DNA from: an uncultured Treponema sp.
GTDB lineage: Bacteria; Spirochaetota; Spirochaetia; Treponematales; Treponemataceae
Direction of reading: 5' to 3'
Length of the DNA: 64,000 nucleotides
Assembly (NCBI GenBank): GCA_949299755.1
Contig: CASGBA010000002.1
Coordinates: 310,001 to 374,000, forward strand
The position numbers and the translations under genes are program-made. Shown here piece after piece: positions 9,456-18,914 of the stretch; position 1 is the stretch's first letter, and every line of letters starts with the position of its first letter. Below the pieces are notes generated by a model. That model was not told the origin of the DNA, did no database searches, and was given only the letters and a program-made list of their open reading frames with translations.

Positions 9456-10178
9456 TCAGTTTTCGTATTCCAAAGCAGGACAATCCCTGACAATATCACC
9501 GTCCTTCATTTCTATGATGCGGGAAGCGACAGCCTTTGCTTCTTCAATATCGTGGGTTACAAACAGTCCGGTAAACCCCGTCTGTTCCTGCATTGCCTTA
9601 ATGTCAGCGGCAAGACGTCTACGGAGGGGGGCATCCAAAGCAGAAAGGGGTTCATCAAAGAGTACAAGCTTCGGCGACAGAATCAGGGTTCTTGCCAAAG
9701 AAACACGCTGGGCTTCGCCCCCTGAAAGTGACGCAGGGTTGCGGGAACCGAAATTATGCAAGCCCACACGCTCCAAAAATATACCCGCAAGACGACGGCT
9801 TTCTTTTTTCCCGATTCCACGGCATCTTAAACCGTAAGCTACATTGTCATCGGTGCGCATATGAGGGAAAAGGGCCGGTTGCTGGAAAACCAAACCTATA
9901 TTTCTTTTCCCGGGAGGGGTACGGGTTATATCCTGTCCGTCAAGTTTTATACAGGGAAAAGACAAGGATCCGTCACCGCCTGTTCCTGGGTCGGAAGGAA
10001 TTAAGCCTGCTATCATCTTGAGCACAGTGGATTTACCGCAACCTGACGGACCGATGATAGCGGTCATTGTACTTTTTTCACATTCAAAAGAAAAATTAAC
10101 CGTAAAGCCGGTGTTAATTCCATCTGTCCATGTTTTTGACAAACCGGATACGCTGAAATAAAAAGGACCTTTATTCAT
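9456..10178 (-). CDS. thiQ: Thiamine ABC transporter ATP-binding protein
   Basis: A 240-residue importer ATPase with Walker A GPSGCGKSTVLK, Q-loop in LVFQQPALFPH, signature LSGGEAQRVSLART, Walker B LVLFDEPLSAL and the H-loop VTHDIEEA. This is the POT/CysA subfamily used by thiamine, iron(III) and polyamine importers. Assignment to thiamine rests on the TPP riboswitch and the ThiB-like first gene of the operon. Its start overlaps the permease stop by 4 nt (ATGA). It drives import of thiamine or its phosphates at the inner membrane. Confidence 0.85.
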   Translation of the reverse strand: MNKGPFYFSVSGLSKTWTDGINTGFTVNFSFECEKSTMTAIIGPSGCGKSTVLKMIAGLIPSDPGTGGDGSLSFPCIKLDGQDITRTPPGKRNIGLVFQQPALFPHMRTDDNVAYGLRCRGIGKKESRRLAGIFLERVGLHNFGSRNPASLSGGEAQRVSLARTLILSPKLVLFDEPLSALDAPLRRRLAADIKAMQEQTGFTGLFVTHDIEEAKAVASRIIEMKDGDIVRDCPALEYEN

Positions 10179-11851
10179 TTTTCTTTCCTGAATGGGAATA
10201 ATATACGATTCCGTCCATCGGATTTTTGTCCGCTTACAGCACTTAAAACAAAAACCGGAATTGTAACCAAAGCAAGAATTACGCCACAGGCGCAGGCTTC
10301 CCGGAAATGATAGGATCCGGCAAGTTTGTATGTGTACAGGGACAAGGTTTCAAAATCCGGAAGCGCAAAAACCAAAGGAAGATTTGTATCGCCGCAACTC
10401 ACCGCAAAGCAAAATCCGAATGCTGAGATAATATTGCGCCATGTCATCGGTACATAAATATTGAAAACAGGAATCAACCGGGAGGGGGCTAGCATGGAGG
10501 CAGCGTCGGTCACTTCCAAGGGAATTCGATCCATCCCCGCTGAAATTTGTTTTAAAGCGAATGGCCATGATAGAGAGCTTTGGGCTATGACAAGTATCAA
10601 AGGATTAGCCACCGGAAATAATTTGATAAAACCGAATCCGATGACAATGGAAGAAACAGCCATTGGCAAAAGAGGGACAGTACGTATAAACACGCTTTTT
10701 TTCCGTGGATCGAGGGATCTTGTCAGTGAAGCAAAGAAAAAAGCCCCTGTAACGGAAAGGAAAGAGGAGGAAGCGGCCGTAAAAAGAGTGTTTACCAAAG
10801 AATGCCAAAAAGAACGCCGGGAAAAAAGGCTGGAAAAGTTCTTCAAGGAAAAAGGGAATCCTTCTATACGATGACTCAAATAACCGGAAGCACTTTCACT
10901 GAAGGCATTGGTAAAAATACAGAGCATCGGTCCCAATAAAAACAAGAGGACAGCCCCAAAAAACAAAAAAGCCGGTATCATTTCCGCAGGGGAAATATTT
11001 TTGCAAGGTCTGACATCATTGCCGAAACCTATTCCCCTGCTAGAAGCGCTTTTTTTTTCCAAAATAGCATAGCAGGCTACCACAATCATTGTTATAAGGA
11101 TTTCCACAAGAGCGAAAGAAGCGGCCCGCGAAAAATCCAGGGAAGAACGTATTGATTGGAAAATTTCAACCTCCAAAACTGTAATACCTATTCCTCCAAA
11201 TAACAGGACAATCACAAAACTGAAAAAACAGTAAATAAAAACAACAATTCCGGATGAGGCAATCGCCGGGAGGAGCTGCACTAAAGTTATAGTCCGGAAA
11301 ACCCGGATTTTTCCGGCTCCCAACATAACAGCGGCATCATATTGTTCTGTAGTCAGAGTACACCATGCATCTGTACAGGTTCTCATGACGATGGGAAAAT
11401 TATAAAAACCTTGGGCCAATACCACACCGTAAAACGAATACAGGAAAACAACGGGAGGAGCGTCAAGGGAAAAAACCCTCATCAGAAATGAATTAACTGT
11501 CCCCCTCATTCCGTAAAACATAACAAAGCCCAAGGCAAGCAAAAGAGGCGGTACACACAACGGAACCGATGAAAGGGAAAGCAAAAAACGCTTCCCAGGG
11601 AAATTCCTGCGTGCGCAGAAAAAAGCGGTGGCAATACCTAGAATCATGGCAAGAAAAGTTGATAAGGCAGCCTGCTTAAATGTAAAAAGGGCTGTACGCA
11701 ATATGGAAAAATCAATGTACAGCCCGCCCCCATCCTTTAAGGGAGAAAAAGCGGCAACCAGGGCACAACAAAAAAACAGGCACAAACAAAAGAAGATAAA
11801 CCCTGAAAAGAGTGCTGCGGTTTTTTCAAAAAGAGGCCGGGCGGTACGCAT
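10175..11851 (-). CDS. thiP: Thiamine ABC transporter permease (fused two-domain type)
   Basis: A 558-residue permease with about 12 membrane helices arranged as two homologous halves, as in ThiP and FbpB. Each half contains an EAA-like coupling loop: around DAAVMLGAGKIRVFRTITLVQ in the first and DAASMLAPSRLIPVFNIYVP in the second. It is cotranscribed with thiB upstream (17-nt gap) and thiQ downstream (4-nt overlap). On sequence alone the family also contains iron permeases; the thiamine role comes from the riboswitch. Confidence 0.84.
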   Translation of the reverse strand: MRTARPLFEKTAALFSGFIFFCLCLFFCCALVAAFSPLKDGGGLYIDFSILRTALFTFKQAALSTFLAMILGIATAFFCARRNFPGKRFLLSLSSVPLCVPPLLLALGFVMFYGMRGTVNSFLMRVFSLDAPPVVFLYSFYGVVLAQGFYNFPIVMRTCTDAWCTLTTEQYDAAVMLGAGKIRVFRTITLVQLLPAIASSGIVVFIYCFFSFVIVLLFGGIGITVLEVEIFQSIRSSLDFSRAASFALVEILITMIVVACYAILEKKSASSRGIGFGNDVRPCKNISPAEMIPAFLFFGAVLLFLLGPMLCIFTNAFSESASGYLSHRIEGFPFSLKNFSSLFSRRSFWHSLVNTLFTAASSSFLSVTGAFFFASLTRSLDPRKKSVFIRTVPLLPMAVSSIVIGFGFIKLFPVANPLILVIAQSSLSWPFALKQISAGMDRIPLEVTDAASMLAPSRLIPVFNIYVPMTWRNIISAFGFCFAVSCGDTNLPLVFALPDFETLSLYTYKLAGSYHFREACACGVILALVTIPVFVLSAVSGQKSDGRNRILFPFRKEK

Positions 11852-11867
11852 TAAAGCTATTTTAAAA

Positions 11868-12893
11868 CTATTCGGCCAACAAACCCATTACATTTTCAAT
11901 GGCGGCGGAAAGCTCATCATTGTCCACAGTGAGGGCGGAAGAAGCCATGGGCGCCGCCCGGTATGAATCCGGCATTTTGATTCCGGTATTCACAGGATAC
12001 ATCCATTGTGTCAACGGAAGAACAGCCTGAGCTTCAGGAGAAATCAGGAAGTCCAGGAACAAGCGGGCACCGTCTTTATTGGGGGCATTCTTCAAAACAG
12101 CGGCGCCTTCAATTTGCAGGGGATGTCCTTCATCGAAAATCAATGCCTGGAAACGTTCCCCTTCACCGTATTCAACATGGTAGGCAGGGCTGGTGGTGTA
12201 GCTTATCACCAACGGCGCTTCCCCGGAAGTAAACAAACCGTAACCGGTGCTCCAACCGGGGGCCATGGTAAGGATATTGGGTTTAAGCGCTTTCCAATAA
12301 TCCTCATAGCCGTTTCCGAAAACAGCAAGAGTCCAAGCCACAAAACCCATACCGGGAGTACTGGTACGTGGATCCATTAAAATGATTTTTTTTGCATAAA
12401 CCGGATTGGCGAGTTCTTCCAGGGATGATGGAGCTGGAACAGAAGACTCTGTATCGTAAACCATGGCGAAATAACTCCAATCATAGGGGGTTACCAGCCA
12501 GTCATCGGCAAGGCGCAAATCGGCGGCGATTATTTCATCTGCATTTTCAGGCTTATAAGACTCAAAAACACCGGCTTCCCGGACAGCTTTCATTTGGTTG
12601 TTATCAATCCCAAGCACAATATCAGCCTGGGGATTATCTTTTTCGATAACAACACGGGAAAGAATCTGGGAACCGTCACCCGCATCAATCATGGTGCATT
12701 TTATCCCGGTTTTCTTTTCAAAAAGGCGTGTCAACTCAGGACCTGCCCCCCATTCACTTATAAAAGAATCATAAGTGTAAATCACCAGTTTTTCTGAACG
12801 GGAAACGGAATCCTTGGAACCTCCCGCAAAAACAGGAGAGGCAAAAAAAACAAAGACAGTTAAAATGGAAAATAAAAAAAGACGGGCTTTCAT
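11868..12893 (-). CDS. thiB: Thiamine-binding periplasmic protein
   Basis: About 341 residues with a signal peptide (MKARLFLFSILTVFVFFASP) ending in VFAGGS, a form frequent in treponemal periplasmic proteins. The mature part starts KLVIYTYDSFISEWGAGPEL and contains ADIVLGIDNNQM and TPYDWSYFAMVYD, close to the ThiB/TbpA pattern. The correct start is the ATG at 12893, just after a GGAGGA ribosome site. The frame stays open upstream to 13004, but that extension is the TPP riboswitch, not protein. It delivers thiamine or its phosphates to ThiP. Confidence 0.88.
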   Translation of the reverse strand: MKARLFLFSILTVFVFFASPVFAGGSKDSVSRSEKLVIYTYDSFISEWGAGPELTRLFEKKTGIKCTMIDAGDGSQILSRVVIEKDNPQADIVLGIDNNQMKAVREAGVFESYKPENADEIIAADLRLADDWLVTPYDWSYFAMVYDTESSVPAPSSLEELANPVYAKKIILMDPRTSTPGMGFVAWTLAVFGNGYEDYWKALKPNILTMAPGWSTGYGLFTSGEAPLVISYTTSPAYHVEYGEGERFQALIFDEGHPLQIEGAAVLKNAPNKDGARLFLDFLISPEAQAVLPLTQWMYPVNTGIKMPDSYRAAPMASSALTVDNDELSAAIENVMGLLAE

Positions 12894-12894
12894 A

Positions 12895-12993
12895 CTTCCT
12901 CCGCCGGTATTATCCGGATCAGGTTGGGAAACCATACGGTTTCCTACGGGTATAATCTCAGAGCGCGGAATGCGCACACCCCGGTAACGAAAA
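12895..12993 (-). ncRNA. TPP riboswitch (THI element) controlling thiBPQ
   Basis: On the minus strand the conserved THI-box parts occur in order: a GGGGTG-like 5' strand, CTGAGAT with a following ACCC, and CCTGATCCGGATAATACCGG near the 3' end. The closing-stem strand CCGGCG is contiguous with the GGAGGA ribosome site of thiB. This points to translational control by sequestering the ribosome site when TPP is bound, although no terminator test was possible. Confidence 0.93.
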
Positions 12994-13039
12994 CATAATA
13001 CCAAAATACAATTCTTTGTTCAAGTTGTTCTTTATCCAA

Positions 13040-14866
13040 TCACAGAAGAACAGAATCCACAAGTTTTTGAAAATCGGAATTCACATTACCCTTTTCACTG
13101 TCCGTTGTATCAGAAATCGCAGAATCTATGACATAAATTCCGTCCCGGTTGACAATGGTCTCATCCCTATTTTCGCTGGAAACACTTTCAGGTTCCGCAG
13201 GCAAAAGTTCCGCGGGTTTTGTGTCGCCGACTACATCAAGCCCAGTAACCGCCTCCGGTTGAGGCGGCAGAGGTTTAAGATTTTCCGTAAATTCCCCCAG
13301 ATATTCCAGCTCAGGAATATTTTCAGTCTCAGACTGATTACCGGGAACAATTACACCTGAAGGCTCCTGTTCCATGGAGGCAGAATCCTTTGTGTCTCCG
13401 GTGTTTCCGGAACCATTCCGGGAAAACCTTTCAAATTTTCCGAATTCTTCCATACTGGAATCCGATGGATAGAGGAAGCATTTTTCAGCTTCTTGTTTGA
13501 ATCCATTCATATTAGCGGAATGCAAAGCTTGTTCCACCATTTCCCGGATTACACCGGTATCAACAGAAGAGACCTTGCTTTTACGGAGTCTTCCCAAAGC
13601 AGCGAGAATTTCGTCCCAGCTTTTATCCAAAAGCGAATCTATTTCCTTGGAGTATTTTTTCCTTATTTTTCCGCTGAAATCCTTTTTTATTTCCGAGGAA
13701 AGCTCACGACGGTGCGAATCCAATTCCCCGCAAAAACGAGCCATCCCATCACTGTCGTCCAAACGGCCTGAAGCAATAACGTCATGAAGCATCTGAAACT
13801 GGAAGGTGCGTATCCTGCGCCTGGCAACGCTCATAGGATCCTGCTTCATACATAAAATGAAAAAAAGCAGGAGAAAAACGGAGATGAATCCGGCGCACAA
13901 AAAGAATAACTTAGCCGCCGGGGAAAATTCAAAATAAGTTTGTGGAATTAACACAGACAGGAAAAGTCCCGGAGAGATTCTCTTGGAAAAGAGGACAAAA
14001 GAAATTCCATTCACAACGGCGGTTTTTTCCACACCGGTTCTTCCTGCTTCCCACCTGGACACAATTTCGGATGACACAACAGAAACAGGGGATTTTTTTC
14101 CGGAAACCCGGCGCTGGGTATCCGACAATAATACTTCCGGCATACCCCGTACAAGTCCGCTGACGGTATAATCTTCCGAAGCCACGATGGTAAAAACATC
14201 ACCCACTCTCAAAAGGTTCGCTTCAACCATATAATCCTCAACAGCCCGGGGCGAAACATAAAAAGCGATGGTTCCTCTCCAGGTTGAATAAGAATCGTAA
14301 AGAGGAAAGGAAAAAACCATCACGCCGTTAGCCGGATCTCCCGCCACTTTATTTTTGGAGCCATTGGGGCATTCCAACACGGAGAAAGGAATCCCCGCCC
14401 CGGAATCCTCATAATTTTTATAAATGATTCCGGAATTTATCCGTTCGGCCACATCACTTTCAAAGGTACTGAAATGAATTCTGTGAAATGGAATGCCGTC
14501 TTTATCCGGAAGATCACCGCCGGAACCGATAATGCGTATCCCTGAAAGTCCTTTTACGGAAGAGAAAAGCATCTCCATCAACAGGGCACGCTCAGCAATA
14601 TCGGAATCCTCCTGGGTTTGCAAAAAACTCTTCCTGACGGATGTTTTGAATGTATAGTCTAAAAACAGATTGTCCACGGATTCCTTCCAGCGACGGAAAG
14701 ACAAAAGCTGGGCATCCAGATTTTTTTCCACGGAAGAAACCAATGCCGGCTGGTAAAGATTCATTTCAAAAGAATCAAAAAGACCGAAACAAGCCGCCAC
14801 TATTAGTCCGCCTACGACAAAAAGAGAAATAAATAAACTTATTAAAAACTTCGGAAAAATCCGCAC
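13040..14866 (-). CDS. Two-helix membrane protein with large extracytoplasmic domain, function unknown
   Basis: A 608-residue protein I cannot assign. It has a membrane segment at about 8-30, an extracytoplasmic region of about 280 residues, a second membrane segment at about 318-340 and a long cytoplasmic tail. The topology and the GTIAFYVSP stretch resemble double-Cache sensors, but no output domain (HAMP, kinase, GGDEF or MCP) is visible. The tail contains a helical region (about 350-450) rich in charged residues and then a low-complexity, Pro/Glu/Ser-rich segment to the end. It stands alone between the thi operon and pyrE. Confidence 0.7.
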   Translation of the reverse strand: MRIFPKFLISLFISLFVVGGLIVAACFGLFDSFEMNLYQPALVSSVEKNLDAQLLSFRRWKESVDNLFLDYTFKTSVRKSFLQTQEDSDIAERALLMEMLFSSVKGLSGIRIIGSGGDLPDKDGIPFHRIHFSTFESDVAERINSGIIYKNYEDSGAGIPFSVLECPNGSKNKVAGDPANGVMVFSFPLYDSYSTWRGTIAFYVSPRAVEDYMVEANLLRVGDVFTIVASEDYTVSGLVRGMPEVLLSDTQRRVSGKKSPVSVVSSEIVSRWEAGRTGVEKTAVVNGISFVLFSKRISPGLFLSVLIPQTYFEFSPAAKLFFLCAGFISVFLLLFFILCMKQDPMSVARRRIRTFQFQMLHDVIASGRLDDSDGMARFCGELDSHRRELSSEIKKDFSGKIRKKYSKEIDSLLDKSWDEILAALGRLRKSKVSSVDTGVIREMVEQALHSANMNGFKQEAEKCFLYPSDSSMEEFGKFERFSRNGSGNTGDTKDSASMEQEPSGVIVPGNQSETENIPELEYLGEFTENLKPLPPQPEAVTGLDVVGDTKPAELLPAEPESVSSENRDETIVNRDGIYVIDSAISDTTDSEKGNVNSDFQKLVDSVLL

Positions 14867-14984
14867 AAAGCCCCCGAAAACAGAATTCGCGGAAAAAAAT
14901 CCGCAAACACCGTAAAAGCCTATACTGCTTAGGCAAAGCTGTCAATCATGTCACCGAATATAAATCCTGGAAACGGAAACAACA

Positions 14985-15013
14985 TTGAATCAGGACAAGG
15001 GTTTTGGTATAAT
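14985..15013 (+). promoter_or_regulatory. Promoter of the pyrE-trpS unit
   Basis: TTGAAT and TATAAT are separated by 17 nt. The -10 ends 8 nt before the pyrE ATG and no Shine-Dalgarno intervenes, so the transcript is probably leaderless or nearly so. Confidence 0.6.
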
Positions 15014-15021
15014 GATGTCTT

Positions 15022-15744
15022 ATGGAGACAAGACAATATAAGGACGAATTCATTAAATTTATGGTTTCCTGTGGAGCGTTGTCATTCGGCGACTTTGTAC
15101 TGAAAAGCGGCAGGCATTCCCCGTTTTTTATGAATGCCGGCGCTTATACAACCGGCAGCCAGCTTGCCACACTGGGGGAATTTTATGCGACGGCTATCCA
15201 CGAAAGGTTCGGAGATGACTTCGATGTGCTGTTCGGCCCCGCTTACAAGGGGATTCCCCTGTCGGTGGCCACTGTAATAGCCTACAACCGGCTTTTTAGC
15301 AAGGACATACGCTATTGTTCCAACCGAAAGGAAGCAAAAGATCACGGGGAAACGGGAATCCTTTTGGGGACAAAACTGAAGGACGGAGACCGGGTTATGT
15401 TAATTGAAGACGTGACAACCTCCGGCAAATCAATAGATGAAACCGTTCCCATTTTGCGGGCCCAGGGTAATATAAAAATAGCAGGTTTGATGGTTTCCCT
15501 GGACAGACAGGAAAAATCCGGCAAAGAACAAACTGCGGATGATGGAAACAAAAAGGAAGGGGGCAAATCTTTGTCCGCTTTGGAGGAAATATCGGAAAAA
15601 TACGGTTTTCCGACCGCCGCCATAATTACAATGACCGAAGCTGTCGACTTCCTTATGAAAGAACCCTGCGACGGAAAAATCATCATAACAGACAGAATAA
15701 AATCTTCTATCGATAAATATTACAGTGAATTTGGAGCATTCTGA
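15022..15744 (+). CDS. pyrE: Orotate phosphoribosyltransferase
   Basis: A 240-residue enzyme joining orotate and PRPP to orotidine monophosphate in pyrimidine synthesis. The PRPP-binding motif is VMLIEDVTTSGKSIDET (about residues 130-146). The N-terminal FVLKSGRHSPFFMNAG and FGPAYKGIPL stretches are typical of PyrE. An insertion around residues 165-190, rich in Lys, Gly and Asp, makes it longer than the usual about 210 residues. It overlaps trpS by 1 nt (TGATG) and heads a three-gene + strand unit. Confidence 0.93.
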   Translation: METRQYKDEFIKFMVSCGALSFGDFVLKSGRHSPFFMNAGAYTTGSQLATLGEFYATAIHERFGDDFDVLFGPAYKGIPLSVATVIAYNRLFSKDIRYCSNRKEAKDHGETGILLGTKLKDGDRVMLIEDVTTSGKSIDETVPILRAQGNIKIAGLMVSLDRQEKSGKEQTADDGNKKEGGKSLSALEEISEKYGFPTAAIITMTEAVDFLMKEPCDGKIIITDRIKSSIDKYYSEFGAF

Positions 15745-16811
15745 TGAGTGAATCAGCGACATACGCTGCGGCTGTGGAACGCAGTAAAAAACTTGAAGAA
15801 GACATTTCAGTAAATCCCCAAAAATACAGGGTATTGACAGGAGACAGGCCTACGGGACGCCTCCATATCGGACATTATTTTGGTTCCCTTCAAAACAGGG
15901 TTAAACTTTCAAAACTCGGCGTCCCCACTTTTATATTGATTGCCGATTACCAGGTTTTAACTGACCATGAAGCCTTTTCTGAAATTTCCCAAAACACAAA
16001 ACAGCTTGTAATTGACTACATCGCCGCAGGAATTGAACCCGGTGAAAATGTTACTATTTTTCCCCACAGCTACATTCCGGAAGCCAATCAGCTCATGCTT
16101 CCCTTTTTGACGCTCGTTACAAATGCCGAATTAAACAGGAATCCCACGGTGAAAGAAGAAATCCAGGCAGCCGGATTAAAAAGTGTTAACGCGGGAATGT
16201 ACACATACCCTGTACATCAAGCCTGCGACATACTCTTTTGCAAAGGAACAGTGGTTCCTGTAGGAAAAGACCAGTTGCCTCACCTCGAATTGACCAGAAC
16301 AATCGCCAGAAGATTCAACGAAAAATTTTCACCGAGAAATCCTGTATTCCCTGAGCCTATGGCACTGCTTAGTAAAACACCTCATGTCCCCGGATTGGAT
16401 GGAACCCAGAAAATGAGCAAAAGCCGCGGGAACGCCATTATGCTGGGAGCCTCGGAAGATGAAACGGCTGCCCTGATAAAAAAAGCGAAAACTGATCCGG
16501 AGCGCCGTATTACCTATGACCCGGAAAACAGACCGGAAATAGCAAACCTGCTTAACCTGGCATCTTTATGCACAGATGAAACTCCGGAAGCTATTGCGGA
16601 AAAAATCGGTGACGGAGGAGCCGGAACCCTGAAAAAAGTTCTTGTGGAAGCGGTGAACGAAAAATTCCGGCCCCTGAGGGAAAAACGGAAAGCTTTGGAG
16701 CAGAATCCGGAATACATACGTTCGGTTCTCCTTTCAGGAGTGGAGAAAGCCAGAAAAATAGCCACGGAAACCCTGGAAGAAGTCCGCCGTGCGATGAATA
16801 TGGAAATATGA
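15744..16811 (+). CDS. trpS: Tryptophanyl-tRNA synthetase
   Basis: A 355-residue class I aminoacyl-tRNA synthetase. The HIGH motif is in RPTGRLHIGHYFGSL and the KMSKS loop is GTQKMSKSRGNAIML. The remaining core (QACDILFCKG, PVGKDQLPHLELTR) matches TrpRS. It charges tRNA-Trp in the cytosol. It is cotranscribed with pyrE upstream and overlaps the next gene by 4 nt (ATGA). Confidence 0.95.
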   Translation: MSESATYAAAVERSKKLEEDISVNPQKYRVLTGDRPTGRLHIGHYFGSLQNRVKLSKLGVPTFILIADYQVLTDHEAFSEISQNTKQLVIDYIAAGIEPGENVTIFPHSYIPEANQLMLPFLTLVTNAELNRNPTVKEEIQAAGLKSVNAGMYTYPVHQACDILFCKGTVVPVGKDQLPHLELTRTIARRFNEKFSPRNPVFPEPMALLSKTPHVPGLDGTQKMSKSRGNAIMLGASEDETAALIKKAKTDPERRITYDPENRPEIANLLNLASLCTDETPEAIAEKIGDGGAGTLKKVLVEAVNEKFRPLREKRKALEQNPEYIRSVLLSGVEKARKIATETLEEVRRAMNMEI

Positions 16812-17281
16812 AAATGGCGGAAAATGGAAAAGCCGTGGATTTTTTTTCACGGGGATACAATTGCGGCCAGTCAGTGATGGCGGCCTTCGCTGAAGATTTT
16901 AAGCTGGAAGAAACTTTCCTTCTTAAAGCAGGAGCGGGATTTGGCGGAGGTATGGGAGGAAGCAGAATAACCTGCGGCGCTGTCAGCGCCATGGTTTTCT
17001 TTTCCGGCCTGGCAATGGGAGAATACGCCCCGGATGATATACAAAGCAAAAAAAAGCTTTATGATCAGGTGAAATTCCTCATATCCGAATTCACGAAGGA
17101 GTTCGGCACCACTGACTGTAAAAGTCTTTTACTGAAAGCTTCCTGTATACCGAAACCGGATCCCTCTGTGCGGAATGCGGAATATTATGCCAAGCGTCCA
17201 TGCGCCCATTTTGTGGCAAAGGCCGAAGAACTTATCAGGAAGCATCTCTTGGCGGAGGAACCGGATTCTGAAAGAGTATAA
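16808..17281 (+). CDS. C_GCAxxG_C_C family redox-type protein
   Basis: A 157-residue protein of the C_GCAxxG_C_C family. The conserved cysteines are visible in RGYNCGQSV, the glycine-rich AGFGGGMGGSRITCGAVSAM, TDCKSLL and CAHFVAKAEELI. Members are thought to bind metal or act in redox chemistry; the reaction is not established. The start codon overlaps the trpS stop, so it is translated from the pyrE-trpS transcript. Confidence 0.82.
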   Translation: MKMAENGKAVDFFSRGYNCGQSVMAAFAEDFKLEETFLLKAGAGFGGGMGGSRITCGAVSAMVFFSGLAMGEYAPDDIQSKKKLYDQVKFLISEFTKEFGTTDCKSLLLKASCIPKPDPSVRNAEYYAKRPCAHFVAKAEELIRKHLLAEEPDSERV

Positions 17282-17307
17282 AAGGGCTGCAAACAGGGCT
17301 TAGAGGC

Positions 17308-18180
17308 TTAGGGGGCAGCAGGGAGAAAGCCTTCTTCCTCCGCGGCTAAATACTCCTTCCAGGCATGGATGAATTCCAACATATACTGCTGCACATCCCC
17401 GAACCATTTGCGTTGAAAGTCAAGGGCCGCCCGGCCCAGATACCTGTAATGCCAGCATTCCCAACGGTATCCGGTGACATTCTCATATCCATCAGGATAC
17501 GAAAGGGACCAGCCGAATTTAAAGGCATTGTCCGTAAGCCATCTTCCCGCACGGGTTTCAGCGAAATCGTCCGTAATGGAACCGAAGTCAATGGCGGTTC
17601 CAAACTGATGCTGACTTGTTCCAGGCCGGGCAGACTCACGGTCGGCGACTTCTTGCCCCAACTGTGCCACATTCCTTTTATAAAGATTATCCTGGTATTC
17701 ATAAGAACGGTAAGTTGAACTCACCAAAAGGGTAACACCGTCTTCCATGGCGGCGGCGGCCATTTCTTCCAAAGACGCCTCCGCTCCCTTTGTGAGAGAA
17801 AGGTCATTACGGTTAATCATGTAAGACCGCCCCTCGTTTACTGTGTCCGTAAGGCGAACCAAATCCGGCGGCACAAAATCACTGGCAAGGAAATGCTTCT
17901 TGTCTATCAGCCGGAAAAGATCCCCGGGCTCGGACTGAAGGAGCGCATCCAATTCAACAAGGAAGGTTGTTTTATCCCTGTTTATTCCTTCAATTATTTC
18001 GGCGGGGATTGAAGCCGGAGCCTCAAAAATCACCCGTTTATCCTGTTCCGCCTGTCCAGTTTCAGTTTCATCCACAACAGTTCCATCCTTTTGGTTATTA
18101 CGTTCCGAACAGGAAACTAAAAAGGTAATCACAAAAATAAAAGCGAATAAAAAAATTTTATACTTCATATTATGTCTCAT
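17308..18180 (-). CDS. D-alanyl-D-alanine carboxypeptidase, VanY-type lipoprotein (peptidase M15)
   Basis: A 290-residue lipoprotein. Its signal peptide ends in the lipobox LVSC. The catalytic domain shows the zinc pattern SQHQFGTAIDFG (His and Asp), with STYRSYEYQ before it and ECWHYRYLG after it, as in VanY/DacB enzymes. It would trim the terminal D-Ala of peptidoglycan stem peptides in the periplasm, anchored to a membrane. An ATG just inside (MKYKIFL) is an alternative start; GGAGGA lies about 10 nt before the first ATG. It is followed closely upstream by the HAD phosphatase gene. Confidence 0.88.
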   Translation of the reverse strand: MRHNMKYKIFLFAFIFVITFLVSCSERNNQKDGTVVDETETGQAEQDKRVIFEAPASIPAEIIEGINRDKTTFLVELDALLQSEPGDLFRLIDKKHFLASDFVPPDLVRLTDTVNEGRSYMINRNDLSLTKGAEASLEEMAAAAMEDGVTLLVSSTYRSYEYQDNLYKRNVAQLGQEVADRESARPGTSQHQFGTAIDFGSITDDFAETRAGRWLTDNAFKFGWSLSYPDGYENVTGYRWECWHYRYLGRAALDFQRKWFGDVQQYMLEFIHAWKEYLAAEEEGFLPAAP

Positions 18181-18197
18181 ATAAACCTGTCCTCCAG

Positions 18198-18869
18198 TTA
18201 TTTAAAATATTTGATTTCCCAACCCCGTTTTTTTGCTTCTTTCCGGAGCCGCCGGTCAGGATTTGTAGCCACAGGACGGCCCACGGCGGCAAGCAGGGGT
18301 AAATCGTGGATACTATCAGAATAGAATGAACATTCAGAAATATCTACCCCCGCCCTGCGGGCAAAACCCAGCACAATATCCCTTTTATACCTGGAAAACA
18401 CCGGGACACCCTCCAAACAGCCTTCAAAAACATCCCCGTTATACTGGAAACGGGTGGAAATAATATTCTCGTCAGTAATCCCGCAATATCTGGCCAGAAA
18501 AACAACAGCCTCAAAGGGTGATGAAGTCGCCAAAACAACACGGACGCCTTTATCATGAAGACTTTTCAACTCCTTTTTTGCGTCCTCAAAAAATTCTTTC
18601 TGGATGTGTCTTTTGAAAGCTTCTTCGCCCACGGACAGGAAAACACCCCGGGTTACACCTTTCAAATAAGGCAAAATCATTTGAAACACGTTTTCCATTT
18701 TTATACTGAAACACCGGTAAAAAATGTATAGGAACGGAACCAGAAAAAAATAGCGCTTTTTTATCATTTTACGGCGCGCACAGGCAAGGGCAAAAGGCAA
18801 GGGAGTGGCTCCTTTTGTAAGCGTATGATCCACGTCAAAAAAAGCTATTTTTTCTACAGCAGCCGTCAT
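18198..18869 (-). CDS. HAD-superfamily phosphatase, subfamily IB (SerB-like)
   Basis: A 223-residue HAD hydrolase. Motif I is FFDVDHTLTKG (nucleophile Asp near residue 11), motif II is in ATSSPFEAVV and motif IV is SDSIHDLPLL. The helical cap of the IB subfamily follows motif I. Members include phosphoserine phosphatase and other small-molecule phosphatases; the substrate is not deducible. A GAGGTGAT ribosome site precedes the ATG. Confidence 0.87.
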   Translation of the reverse strand: MTAAVEKIAFFDVDHTLTKGATPLPFALACARRKMIKKRYFFLVPFLYIFYRCFSIKMENVFQMILPYLKGVTRGVFLSVGEEAFKRHIQKEFFEDAKKELKSLHDKGVRVVLATSSPFEAVVFLARYCGITDENIISTRFQYNGDVFEGCLEGVPVFSRYKRDIVLGFARRAGVDISECSFYSDSIHDLPLLAAVGRPVATNPDRRLRKEAKKRGWEIKYFK

Positions 18870-18914
18870 AATAAAATCATCACCTCAAACAAACATATTT
18901 TACTTGCCGGAGTT

